DNA of 33,629 nucleotides from an uncultured Bacteroidales bacterium (GTDB taxonomy: Bacteria; Bacteroidota; Bacteroidia; Bacteroidales; Marinilabiliaceae), in NCBI GenBank assembly GCA_937892095.1, contig CALAVC010000054.1, positions 1-33,629 of the forward strand, in the 5' to 3' direction. Shown piece after piece: positions 1 to 7,519 of the stretch. The notes under the pieces were generated by a model that did not search any database, had not been told where the DNA came from, and saw only the letters and a program-made list of their open reading frames with translations. The position numbers were made by a program, and so were the translations under genes. Within the stretch, counting starts at the first letter, position 1. The number at the start of each line of letters is the position of its first letter.

Positions 1-41
1 CGAGATCTACACTCTTTCCCTACACGACGCTCTTCCGATCT
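1..41. other. Illumina sequencing adapter left on the contig end
   Basis: The first 41 bases match the 3' part of the Illumina TruSeq universal/P5 adapter, ending in its familiar CTCTTCCGATCT terminus. Genomic sequence begins at base 42, in the middle of a MATE transporter reading frame. This is synthetic DNA that escaped trimming and has no biological role. Confidence 0.98.
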
Positions 42-227
42 CAGATGGCCCACCATGGAGGCATCGATATATTCCATGATTATGGTCGATAGCTGTGCCA
101 ACATCGATGGCAAACTGAGCCATGCTGCCAAGCGCATCTTCTCGCTACGCATCATAGGGTTGCCATTGCGGATGAGCTCCATCAAGTTATCCGTCGATTG
201 GATCAACTTGCGTATTTTAGTTACCAT
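42..227 (-). CDS. MATE family efflux transporter, N-terminal fragment cut by the contig end
   Basis: The minus strand encodes 62 codons from ATG at 227 down to base 42, where the adapter begins. The peptide has a basic start, then SLPSMLAQLSTIIMEYIDAS followed by MVGHL. This resembles the first membrane helix of MATE (multi-antimicrobial extrusion) transporters, whose first helix carries a similar IDASMVG-type segment. MATE proteins are inner-membrane Na+ or H+ antiporters that export drugs and metabolites and usually have about 440-460 residues, so roughly 85% of the gene is missing. The truncation comes from the end of the assembled sequence and does not indicate a pseudogene. A TAATTTTG box lies about 20 bases upstream of the start and supports it. 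The family call rests on one helix. Confidence 0.75.
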
Positions 228-247
228 ATCTCTATTTTATCCCGATG

Positions 248-255
248 CAAAATTA
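248..255 (-). promoter_or_regulatory. Probable -7 promoter box of the MATE gene
   Basis: The minus strand reads TAATTTTG, matching the Bacteroidetes -7 consensus TAnnTTTG. Its distance to the MATE ATG predicts a short 5' leader of about 14 bases. No convincing TTTG -33 box is seen at the usual spacing. Confidence 0.5.
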
Positions 256-340
256 AAATAAGATTTTCAAAATGAAGGAGCAATGGATATAGAGAGTGGC
301 TATGGTGATTACGGTTTTTTTTACTCAAAAATCCTTGTTT

Positions 341-366
341 CTTTTACTTTTTTCTAAAAGTAAAAG
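341..366. repeat. Perfect 11-bp inverted repeat in the MATE-ncRNA gap
   Basis: CTTTTACTTTT at 341-351 and AAAAGTAAAAG at 356-366 are perfect inverse complements separated by 4 bases. The hairpin is entirely A/T-rich apart from two G/C pairs, so it would be a weak terminator. It lies upstream of the MATE promoter and downstream of the ncRNA terminator. The rest of 256-458 is AT-rich with no recognisable gene. Confidence 0.45.
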
Positions 367-458
367 AGGCGAAGATTAATGAAAAAATTGTATTAAGGGG
401 CTCATTTTTAATACATTACTACTTACGAAACTTGAGTAACTGATATTTATCGGATAAG

Positions 459-496
459 AAAAATGGCCATCGCTGAGAACTCAGCCGATGACCATT
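459..496 (-). terminator. Intrinsic terminator of the small RNA
   Basis: On the minus strand, AATGG, CATCG and CTGAG segments (462-477) pair with CTCAG, CGATG and CCATT segments (480-496). There is one mismatch and one bulged base, and a T-run follows at 463-459. The hairpin is about 15 bp long. Confidence 0.7.
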
Positions 497-623
497 AATT
501 CCTTAACAAAAAACCAAAGAACGATACATGGCACGATGTTTTTAAGATTGCGCCCGAACACGTTTGCTCGAATATCAGTATTGTTAGTGCCACATCGGGT
601 GGCTTCCCGTTGTGAACTTTCAA
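459..623 (-). ncRNA. Structured small RNA, 6S-like (Bacteroidales-1-like) candidate
   Basis: No protein fits this stretch, but it has a complete transcription unit on the minus strand. The promoter is ATTG-N20-TATCTTTG (629-660), and a strong hairpin followed by a T-run ends it. Between these is a long rod-like fold. Bases 522-525 pair with 594-597, bases 529-534 (TGGCAC) pair with 587-592 (GTGCCA), and a terminal hairpin pairs 555-560 with 565-570 around a 4-base loop. The terminal hairpin contains an A/C opposition on the plus strand that becomes a G-U wobble only in a minus-strand RNA, which supports this orientation. The length of ~165 nt and the interrupted rod resemble 6S RNA, which binds RNA polymerase holoenzyme. 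That identity is inference, and another conserved Bacteroidales small RNA is equally possible. Confidence 0.6.
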
Positions 624-628
624 CATTG

Positions 629-660
629 CAAAGATATAGCTGATAGCGATAGGCTGCAAT
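629..660 (-). promoter_or_regulatory. Promoter of the small RNA
   Basis: The minus strand shows TATCTTTG (636-629), a perfect match to TAnnTTTG. ATTG (660-657) lies 20 bases upstream, one mismatch from the TTTG -33 box. Transcription would begin near 622. The remaining bases up to 752 are AT-rich with no evident gene. Confidence 0.6.
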
Positions 661-752
661 ACCTAAAAATGGTTATTTTGATTGGTTCTATATACCAATA
701 ATTAGGTAGAATAGATACCAAATATATAGTAATCAGTAGTATTGTTGTCTAT

Positions 753-1142
753 TTATCTCTTCCACTTTACTGCCAGTGGCATTGTGTGGCGCACTACGCC
801 ATTGCACTCTACACCTACGCGTATCATTTTGTAGTTGGTTAGCTCTTGGTGTTGCTCCATTAGGCGTTGTAGCGATATGTTGGCACTGTGTTTTGTACCT
901 TTGGTTAGTGTCAGCGGGAAGTCAGGCACAGGCATTTTGAATGTGCGTTTTTCTCTGACGTTGATAAACTCAATGATAGCGTTGTTGAGCGATACGGCTT
1001 CTTTTCCTCTATTTTTTATCGTGAGTGTATATATTACCTTACCTCTTAGGTCTTGCCATATTTTGCCACTCAGTGCTGCTGTAAATGGCCACTTCGATTT
1101 GTAGTAAGTCCAGCCCATTAGTGCGCCTATTGCCACCGCCAT
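753..1142 (-). CDS. Small membrane protein of unknown function, possibly the 3' part of a split gene
   Basis: The 129-residue frame opens with a hydrophobic segment (roughly residues 1-14, MAVAIGALMGWTYY), followed by an apparently soluble domain of beta-strand-like alternating residues. I do not recognise a family. Reading upstream in the same frame there is no stop until TAA at 1200-1202. The intervening codons read TEETTEQPEQSDNTSLLIG, a typical acidic Thr/Glu/Gln linker leading into a full-length transmembrane helix. The annotated ATG therefore falls inside the helix and is a doubtful start. This is either the C-terminal half of one gene with the ORF at 1200-1388 or a separate cistron with a non-ATG start. 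Confidence 0.55.
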   Translation of the reverse strand: MAVAIGALMGWTYYKSKWPFTAALSGKIWQDLRGKVIYTLTIKNRGKEAVSLNNAIIEFINVREKRTFKMPVPDFPLTLTKGTKHSANISLQRLMEQHQELTNYKMIRVGVECNGVVRHTMPLAVKWKR

Positions 1143-1199
1143 ACCTATTAGGAGTGAGGTATTGTCCGACTGTTCGGGTTGTTCTGTTGTTTCTTCAGT

Positions 1200-1388
1200 T
1201 TAAGTTGGTTCTTCGCAGTTTAGTGGTTGTTGTGGAATGGGGTTTTCGTATTTTTCTTTCACAAAATTCAGTTGCGACTGTAGCGATGATATAGTGCATT
1301 GTTGCATGAAACAGACAACGCAGAGCGTGCTAATAATAGCCCAATGCCATTTCTCTACAAATGCTGATATTTTTTGTATGATTTCCAT
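1200..1388 (-). CDS. Small single-helix membrane ORF, possibly the 5' part of a split gene
   Basis: The 62-residue frame starts 6 bp after the glycosyltransferase stop codon, so it is probably co-transcribed with it. Residues ~14-32 (WHWAIISTLCVVCFMQQC) form a transmembrane helix. A possible short coiled segment follows, then a Pro/Glu/Thr-rich end (NCEEPT). The stop at 1200-1202 is followed in the same frame by another Thr/Glu-rich stretch and the 129-residue ORF. Reading through gives a product of about 211 residues with two membrane helices. No family is recognised. Confidence 0.5.
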   Translation of the reverse strand: MEIIQKISAFVEKWHWAIISTLCVVCFMQQCTISSLQSQLNFVKEKYENPIPQQPLNCEEPT

Positions 1389-1394
1389 AATATT

Positions 1395-2300
1395 TTAATT
1401 TTGAATTATATATAACAAAAGCTTCAGATAATTTATGCAACGTCTTATAAATGAGCAGTTATATGTTTTTCTGAACGACTGCAAAATATCACTATTTATA
1501 CCTACTGTTGGCGGAGCAAAACGAGTCTTGTCTATGTGGTTTATTGTTTGGCTTTCGTAGCGCGATGTGTCTGATACGTTGGTGCCCGTGCCGTCAGCGC
1601 CAATATTCACAACGAGCGAGGCTGTGGGATAGACAGTGAGTTCGTTGTGGCAAAAAGCGGCATAGCAAAAACGTATCGACCACGAATTAATCTCGCCAAT
1701 GCGCCAACGCAAAAGCATAGCCGACAGGTCGGTACCAGCTTGGTTGAAGGTGTGCCGAGCCTGTCGGCTGCGTATAAATTGGTCGAAGGTGGGCACTTGC
1801 CAGTTGGTTTTGAGCCATTTGGCACGCCACGTAGCCCATCCCCATGAGCAGTTGCGTGGTGCAAGGTAGGTAGAATATGCATAGCTACTTGGCACCGATA
1901 TTTGTGGTGTGTAGCCAGCAACAGACCATACGTTTTTGTCTTCATAGAACGACAAGGCATCGTTCATATATTGCAAAAAACCTTCTGATGGCACTATGTC
2001 GTCTTCAAGCACTATGGCACGGTCGTATTGCTCAAAAACGCTTGTCAGTCCATCTATTATGTTGCTTGCTAAGCCTACGTTTTTCCGCCTTTCCACAATC
2101 TTTATTGTGGCAAATCCGCAGACATTTCTTATTGTGGTGCGTACTTGCGCTACGGCATCAGAGTCGGCAATTGTGCGTGGTGCGTCAGAGAAGATGATGA
2201 GGTCGGTTTGGTCTGATAGTTTGGCATGGCGCAAAGCGTCAATTGTTTGCTGCAGATGATGAGGTCGGTTATATGCGAAGAGAACAACAGGAGCATTCAT
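1395..2300 (-). CDS. GT-A fold glycosyltransferase
   Basis: This 301-residue protein is a sugar-nucleotide-dependent transferase probably used in surface glycan assembly. The N-terminus PVVLFAYNRPHHLQQTI is the nucleotide-binding start typical of GT2/GNT-I-like enzymes. LEDD at residues 98-101 is the DxD-type metal/nucleotide motif, and SWGWATWR at 152-159 is a conserved block of this Bacteroidetes subfamily. There is no signal peptide. A hydrophobic C-terminal stretch (near 285-301) could anchor it to the membrane. It starts 6 bp downstream of the membrane protein at 2307-3293, which suggests an operon. Donor and acceptor sugars cannot be told from sequence. Confidence 0.8.
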   Translation of the reverse strand: MNAPVVLFAYNRPHHLQQTIDALRHAKLSDQTDLIIFSDAPRTIADSDAVAQVRTTIRNVCGFATIKIVERRKNVGLASNIIDGLTSVFEQYDRAIVLEDDIVPSEGFLQYMNDALSFYEDKNVWSVAGYTPQISVPSSYAYSTYLAPRNCSWGWATWRAKWLKTNWQVPTFDQFIRSRQARHTFNQAGTDLSAMLLRWRIGEINSWSIRFCYAAFCHNELTVYPTASLVVNIGADGTGTNVSDTSRYESQTINHIDKTRFAPPTVGINSDILQSFRKTYNCSFIRRCINYLKLLLYIIQN

Positions 2301-2306
2301 TTTTCG

Positions 2307-3293
2307 TCAACCCTTAACAAGCCATTGTATGGCAATGGTGATAACAATCATTGCAGTTGTAAGCAACTCAGCCCAAGCATAGTTTTTGATGCGTTGCATC
2401 ATAGCAGCCAACAGAATGCCTCCGCTAATGGCTACGAGTGGTAATATCTCGAACGAAAATTGTGGCAATGCTATTGATGCTACAATCAGAGTGGTTGCAA
2501 ACGTCAGTGAGCGTGTATATCGGCTTTCAAGTATGCTCAGTTTGGGCAAGTTGCCAATGGCGTTGAGCACGGCAAAGAAAAGTGTGGCAACCACGAGGCA
2601 CGAATACGATATGGTGTAGATGCCCATGCGGAAGAAGGGTATATCCACAACACACATTTGCCAATATTGTTGTGCTGTAACGATAAACTTATCGTGCAAA
2701 AAAAGCCATGTAGCGTAGGCAGAGAGTGGCGTGAGCAGTCCGAGCAGAGCTGCCAATACGCATCTGATACCTGATATGCGCAAGAAGAAGAGCAAGAAGA
2801 AGAGTAATGGAAAATACCATAAACCTTTGCTCCAAAACAAAAATCCGATGGTTGCGAATAGAAAAGCATTGTATACCAATGGCATTGGTTTGCTTTTGTC
2901 TGATGCCTTGAAGAGTGATATGAGAGCTAAGCAGAAGAAAAGTGCAAATATGTGTACGGGATGTAAGCCGTATGAAATAACAAAACCGCTTGAAATAACT
3001 ATGCAATACATGGCGGCAAGCATACTCTGATGCTCGGCAAAGTGGAATGTGTTGCAAATGCTATTGGTGGTGTAGGCAACTATGAGTATGAAGAACAGCG
3101 ACAACGCTATGCTCAGTGTGCTACCCATCTCTACATGCCCAAATATATTGTTCCATACAGGTGTGAAGAGGTCGGTGCTGAGTGGCGTGAACCCTTCGAG
3201 CGGATAGAGAATAAGTCTAAGGCGCAATAATATGAGCAGTATGGGCAGTGCAACGTATGCGCCCACCGTATTGCGGTTGAATAGTTTGAACAC
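2307..3293 (-). CDS. Polytopic inner-membrane protein, possibly DUF6427-like
   Basis: The 328-residue product is mostly hydrophobic, with about eight to ten predicted membrane segments. Examples are VALPILLILLRLRLILYPL near the N-terminus, ALSLFFILIVAY, MLAAMYCIVISSGFVI and IFALFFCLALISLF. Its start, FKLFNRNTVGAY, and the central WSKGLWYFPLLFFLLFF resemble an uncharacterised Bacteroidetes family found beside purine genes. That assignment is from memory of pattern and is not certain. The gene lies 20 bp after purD and 6 bp before the glycosyltransferase. A role in envelope glycan synthesis or lipid-linked precursor handling is possible from context only. Confidence 0.65.
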   Translation of the reverse strand: MFKLFNRNTVGAYVALPILLILLRLRLILYPLEGFTPLSTDLFTPVWNNIFGHVEMGSTLSIALSLFFILIVAYTTNSICNTFHFAEHQSMLAAMYCIVISSGFVISYGLHPVHIFALFFCLALISLFKASDKSKPMPLVYNAFLFATIGFLFWSKGLWYFPLLFFLLFFLRISGIRCVLAALLGLLTPLSAYATWLFLHDKFIVTAQQYWQMCVVDIPFFRMGIYTISYSCLVVATLFFAVLNAIGNLPKLSILESRYTRSLTFATTLIVASIALPQFSFEILPLVAISGGILLAAMMQRIKNYAWAELLTTAMIVITIAIQWLVKG

Positions 3294-3313
3294 TTTGCTT
3301 CTGTTGTGTGATG

Positions 3314-4591
3314 TTATTTCTGATAATATTTGTCCAAATCTTTGCCAATGTCTCTGCGGAAGTATCTGCCACTATATTGTATGTGTTCTACGTTGGCATA
3401 CGATTTGGATAGGGCTTCATCTTTGTTGGCTCCGAGCGAACTTACGGCTATTACTCTACCTCCGTTGGTAACCACACCTTTGTCAGTGAGCTTAGTGCCT
3501 GCGTGGAACAATATCGAACCGTTCACCTTCTCAAAACCAGTCATCAGGTCGCCTTTGTTGTAGCTACCCGGATAGCCACCTGCTACCATCATCACGGTGC
3601 AACATGTGTTGTTGCTCACGACTATGCTTTTTTCGCTTAGTCGGTTTTCGCCTACAGCACAGAAGAGGTCAACTATGTCGCTCTCTATGCTAGGCATAAC
3701 AACTTCAGTTTCAGGGTCGCCCATTCTGACGTTGTATTCTATCACCATTGGCTCGCCATTGCAGTTCATTAGTCCGATGAAGATGAAACCTTTGTACGGG
3801 ATATTGTCTTTTTGCAATCCTATTACTGTTGGTTTCACTATGCGTTCTTCTACTTTTTTCATAAACTCGGTACCAGCAAAAGGCACTGGCGAAACAGCAC
3901 CCATGCCACCAGTATTGAGTCCGGTGTCGCCTTCGCCTATGCGCTTGTAGTCTTTGGCTTCGGGCATAATGATATACGATTTTCCATCGGTCAGAACAAA
4001 TACTGATAACTCTATTCCGCTCAGATATTCTTCAATCACTACAGTTGATGAGGCTGTGCCAAATTTGCCACTAAGCATCTGTTTTAGCTCTGACTTAGCT
4101 TCAGCAAGGTCGTTGAGAATCAAAACGCCTTTGCCAGCTGCCAAACCATCGGCTTTGAGCACGTAGGGTGGGCGCAGGCTTTCGAGAAACGCATCAGCCT
4201 TGTCGACGTTCGTTGTCGTAAAACTTTCGTAGCGTGCCGTCGGAATGTGGTGGCGTATCATAAACTCTTTGGCAAACTGCTTACTGCCTTCGAGTGTAGC
4301 TCCTTTGCTCTTAGGACCAATGGTCTTTATGTTAGCTGCCGAAAGAGCGTCTGCCAATCCGTTGACAAGTGGTTCTTCTGGGCCGACCACGACAATGTCG
4401 ACTCCATGTCGCTGTGCAAAATTTACTACGGATTCGTGGTCCGAGGCGTTGATGCCCTCGACGTTTACGCCATATTCGCCCGTGCCAGCATTACCGGGCA
4501 ATATATACAAGTTTTCGGTGAGCGGACTCTGAGCAATCTTCCATGCCAACGCACATTCGCGTCCGCCAGAGCCGATAAGCAATATGTTCAT
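3314..4591 (-). CDS. purD: Phosphoribosylamine-glycine ligase (GARS)
   Basis: PurD catalyses the second step of de novo purine synthesis: ATP + 5-phosphoribosylamine + glycine to glycinamide ribonucleotide. The 425-residue length is normal for the monofunctional bacterial enzyme. LLIGSGGRE (4-12) is the N-terminal signature. The ATP-grasp domain shows KADGLAAGKG (146-155) and EEYLSGIE (about 187-194), and EYNVRMGDPE (285-294) is the family's metal/substrate-binding block. The ATG at 4591 gives the canonical MNILLIGSGG start. The gene starts 10 bp after the GH28 stop and is followed closely by the membrane protein gene, so it reads as an internal operon member. Confidence 0.97.
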   Translation of the reverse strand: MNILLIGSGGRECALAWKIAQSPLTENLYILPGNAGTGEYGVNVEGINASDHESVVNFAQRHGVDIVVVGPEEPLVNGLADALSAANIKTIGPKSKGATLEGSKQFAKEFMIRHHIPTARYESFTTTNVDKADAFLESLRPPYVLKADGLAAGKGVLILNDLAEAKSELKQMLSGKFGTASSTVVIEEYLSGIELSVFVLTDGKSYIIMPEAKDYKRIGEGDTGLNTGGMGAVSPVPFAGTEFMKKVEERIVKPTVIGLQKDNIPYKGFIFIGLMNCNGEPMVIEYNVRMGDPETEVVMPSIESDIVDLFCAVGENRLSEKSIVVSNNTCCTVMMVAGGYPGSYNKGDLMTGFEKVNGSILFHAGTKLTDKGVVTNGGRVIAVSSLGANKDEALSKSYANVEHIQYSGRYFRRDIGKDLDKYYQK

Positions 4592-4601
4592 TTGTGTTTA
4601 T

Positions 4602-6068
4602 TTATTTGTCGAATGTAACAAAGTGTACGTTGTCGAAAGAAAGACTGCAATTTTTGTCTATCTCTTTGTCTTTTTGCGTAAAGAAGAATGTCGAGTTCTT
4701 TATCTTGATGTCGTGCACTGCGGCAAAGTCGTCCATGCCCTCGGCGTGTACTGCCGTGGCAGCTTCGCGACACACCACACGTTCTATGTTTATGTCGGTA
4801 AATTCTGGTGAGTAGGGCGCAACCTTGCGACTTCCGTTGGCATCAAATCCTTTGTCGCCACCACCAACGTTATATTTGCGGTCGACATACGAGCAACTAA
4901 ATGTAATGGCTTCGTCTTTGATGTCGTTCATGACGATGTCCGAAATGAATATTTTTTCGGTCCGACCACCACGTTCGGTTGCACTCTTAAAGCGCAGTCC
5001 TGTGTCGGTGCCACTCATTGTCAGGTGGCGGACTACAATGCGTTCCATGCCACCAGCACAGTCGCTACCTACCACAAATCCACCATGCCCATGGTACACT
5101 GTGCAGTCTTCTATCAGCACGTCGGCCACTGGCCCGTCTTTTACGCCGCTCTCGCCCACGCCACTTTTCATGCAAATGGCGTCGTCGCCCACGTCGACTG
5201 TGCTATTGACAATCAGTGCACGCTTGCAGTTGCTCAGGTCTATGCCGTCGCCATTCTGCACATTCCATGGGCAACGAACGGTTATGCCGTCCATAACGAT
5301 GTCGGTCGATTGGCATGGGTGCACATGGAAGCGTGGCGAGTTTTGAAACGTTACGCCACTTAGCAATATGCGCTCACAGTCGGTCGGGCGGAAGAGGTCG
5401 GCACGCTTGCTTTCTTCTTTCTTTGCGTTGTCGGTTATCGCATCGTAGTGTGTCAAGGGGTAGGGGAACCACAACTGACCTTCTTCGGCAGTCGAACCTC
5501 CCAACTTGGCATATTCTTTCCACTCCACATCGCTCACCTTCGAGCGCTTCACTGGTCGCCAATACTTGCCGTTGCCGTCTATGGTACCATGCCCCGTAAT
5601 GGCAATGTCGGTCTGTCCTTTTGCACTTATGGCTGGCAGACAACGACTGCTTTTTTTAGTTACGTATAGTTTTTTGTTGGGCGAGAACACCAAGAGTGCA
5701 TTTTTTTCAAGGTGTAGCTCTATGTGGCTTTTAAGCTCAATGGGTCCACATAGCCATACGCCTTCGGGAATTATGACTCTGCCACCACCTTTCGAAGCCA
5801 ACTCGTCAATGGCTTTCGCCACTGCCTCGGTGCATAGTGTTACGCCGTCGCCTACTGCGCCATAGCTTGTTATCTTCGCTTGCCTATTAGGAATGGACGG
5901 CAGGCTCGGGCGTGCTATTTCGACAGGTAGGTTGCTATAATATTTCTTGTAGTCAGTGACCTTGCTTTGTGCTGTCGACTCTGTGGCGTGCCAAGCTATG
6001 CCCACCATCACCAGTTTAACGGCTATCGATGCCACACTCAGCCATATGGCTTTCTTGCTTAGTTTCAT
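4602..6068 (-). CDS. Glycoside hydrolase family 28 (polygalacturonase-like), exported
   Basis: The 488-residue protein begins with a basic N-terminus and hydrophobic helix (residues ~8-26), a signal peptide or membrane anchor. A GH28 right-handed beta-helix follows. Family motifs are visible in order: NGDGID (272-277, corresponding to NTDG), GDDAICMKSG (294-303), GHGGFVVGSD (327-336, corresponding to GHG) and RFKS (359-362, corresponding to RIK). The catalytic aspartates of all motifs are present. GH28 enzymes hydrolyse pectic galacturonan by inversion, and this shape fits Bacteroidetes exo-acting or rhamnogalacturonan-type members. It lies between pyrH (17 bp away) and purD (10 bp away) and not in a visible polysaccharide-utilisation locus, so no SusC/SusD partners are seen. 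Confidence 0.9.
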   Translation of the reverse strand: MKLSKKAIWLSVASIAVKLVMVGIAWHATESTAQSKVTDYKKYYSNLPVEIARPSLPSIPNRQAKITSYGAVGDGVTLCTEAVAKAIDELASKGGGRVIIPEGVWLCGPIELKSHIELHLEKNALLVFSPNKKLYVTKKSSRCLPAISAKGQTDIAITGHGTIDGNGKYWRPVKRSKVSDVEWKEYAKLGGSTAEEGQLWFPYPLTHYDAITDNAKKEESKRADLFRPTDCERILLSGVTFQNSPRFHVHPCQSTDIVMDGITVRCPWNVQNGDGIDLSNCKRALIVNSTVDVGDDAICMKSGVGESGVKDGPVADVLIEDCTVYHGHGGFVVGSDCAGGMERIVVRHLTMSGTDTGLRFKSATERGGRTEKIFISDIVMNDIKDEAITFSCSYVDRKYNVGGGDKGFDANGSRKVAPYSPEFTDINIERVVCREAATAVHAEGMDDFAAVHDIKIKNSTFFFTQKDKEIDKNCSLSFDNVHFVTFDK

Positions 6069-6085
6069 TGGCGTGTCTGATTTGA

Positions 6086-6796
6086 TTAGTTGTGTACTTC
6101 GGTGCCCATGCCTTTTTCTCCGTCGAGAATCTTTTGCAGGTTGCCCACCTTATCCATGTTGAAGACCATTATGGGCATGTTGTTTTCTTTGCACATTGCA
6201 GTGGCTGTCATGTCCATTACCTTCAGTCCACGCTTGTATATTTCGTCGTACGTTATGTCTTCAAATCGTTCTGCGTTGGGGTCTTTCTCGGGGTCGGCAG
6301 TGTATATGCCGTCCACACGTGTTCCTTTCATCATGACGTCGGCTTCTATCTCGACAGCACGAAGCGATGAGCCTGTGTCGGTCGTGAAATATGGGTTGCC
6401 AGTGCCACCTGCCATTATGACGACATATCCAAGCTCTAATAGTTCCACTGCACGTGGCTTGCTATACAATTCGCCTATCGGTTCCATGCGTATGGCTGTC
6501 AGCACCGAAGCTTTGCAACCCTCGCTCTGTAGGGCTTGTTGCAAAGCGAGTGAGTTGATGACGGTGGCCAACATACCCATTTGGTCGCCACGATAGCGGT
6601 CGAAGCCTTTGGCTGCGCCTTGTAGCCCACGGAAGATGTTGCCACCACCTATCACAATGCCTATCTGTACGCCTGTTTCTGTGGCTCGCTTTATCTGTTG
6701 GGCATATTCTTTTAGTCGGTCGGTATCTATGCCGTAGCCCTGATGACCCATAAGGCTCTCGCCGCTTAGCTTCAAGAGGATTCTTTTGTATCGCAT
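6086..6796 (-). CDS. pyrH: Uridylate kinase (UMP kinase)
   Basis: PyrH phosphorylates UMP to UDP and belongs to the amino-acid-kinase superfamily. The 236-residue length is standard. KLSGES (9-14) and GGGNIFRG (50-57) form the phosphate- and substrate-binding elements, and NPYFTTDTGSS (from 134) is the bacterial UMPK signature. It lies 9 bp downstream of the deoxynucleoside kinase gene, so two nucleotide kinases sit in tandem. The translation factor gene frr, a common pyrH neighbour, is absent here. Confidence 0.97.
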   Translation of the reverse strand: MRYKRILLKLSGESLMGHQGYGIDTDRLKEYAQQIKRATETGVQIGIVIGGGNIFRGLQGAAKGFDRYRGDQMGMLATVINSLALQQALQSEGCKASVLTAIRMEPIGELYSKPRAVELLELGYVVIMAGGTGNPYFTTDTGSSLRAVEIEADVMMKGTRVDGIYTADPEKDPNAERFEDITYDEIYKRGLKVMDMTATAMCKENNMPIMVFNMDKVGNLQKILDGEKGMGTEVHN

Positions 6797-6805
6797 GGTT
6801 ATTAT

Positions 6806-7441
6806 TTATGTAGTCTTATATTTTTCAGTTACCGATAGGTAGGGAAGGTGATTGGTTATTATTTTTATCACCTTATCATGACATTCTTTGTCGTGTATGA
6901 TGTCGGTATTGTCAATGTCAATCTCAACCTTGTTTTCCTTATACTCGTCTATCCAATCGTTATATCTGTTGTTGAGCATCGTAAGGTATTCAAAGTTTAT
7001 GGCTGTTTCGCCCGGATTGTTTCGTCTGCGGATGTTGTTTATTAGTGTGGCTGGCGATGCCTTGAGGTATATGAGCAGTTCGGGTGGCTTGACGTACGAC
7101 GTCATAGTGTCGTACAATTCTCTGTATGTCTTGTAGGCGGCATACGACATTAGCCTCATGTTCAACAAGTTCTCTACAAAGACATTTGCGTCTTCATACA
7201 TCGTGCGGTCCTGCAAAATTACTTTGTCAGACCACATGGCCCTTTGGACTGCCTTAAAGCGTCGGGTAAGGAAATATATCTGCAAGTTGAGTGCCCAACG
7301 CGACATGTCGGCGTAGAAATTTGACAAGTAGGGATTGTCGCTCATGTTGTCGTCGCTCACCTCCCAACCGAGTTCTTGTTGCAATAGGTGGATAAGCTCG
7401 GTCTTACCGCTACCTATGTTGCCTGCTATTGCTACATACAT
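6806..7441 (-). CDS. Deoxynucleoside kinase
   Basis: The 211-residue protein fits the dNK family (deoxyguanosine/deoxyadenosine/deoxycytidine kinases), which salvage deoxynucleosides by 5'-phosphorylation. The P-loop GNIGSGKT is at residues 7-14. QDRT (77-80) matches the D/E-R-S/T motif that contains the catalytic base region, and RRRNNPGE near 138-145 is the arginine-rich LID. Substrate preference cannot be read safely from the sequence. It is followed 9 bp later by pyrH, consistent with a nucleotide-supply operon. Confidence 0.9.
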   Translation of the reverse strand: MYVAIAGNIGSGKTELIHLLQQELGWEVSDDNMSDNPYLSNFYADMSRWALNLQIYFLTRRFKAVQRAMWSDKVILQDRTMYEDANVFVENLLNMRLMSYAAYKTYRELYDTMTSYVKPPELLIYLKASPATLINNIRRRNNPGETAINFEYLTMLNNRYNDWIDEYKENKVEIDIDNTDIIHDKECHDKVIKIITNHLPYLSVTEKYKTT

Positions 7442-7519
7442 GTGTTCCTATGGTGTTAAGAGTCGAAGAATGGTAGTCGGTAATATGTGAGGACGAGGGG
7501 TGTTCTATGGTGTGCCCGT

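Noticed and set aside
55..261. A 68-codon plus-strand ORF at the contig start
   Set aside because: It is antisense to the MATE fragment, whose minus-strand translation matches the family's first helix.
341..366. The A/T-rich 11-bp inverted repeat as a second terminator of the small RNA
   Set aside because: The small RNA already has a far stronger terminator at 459-496, and this stem has only two G/C pairs.
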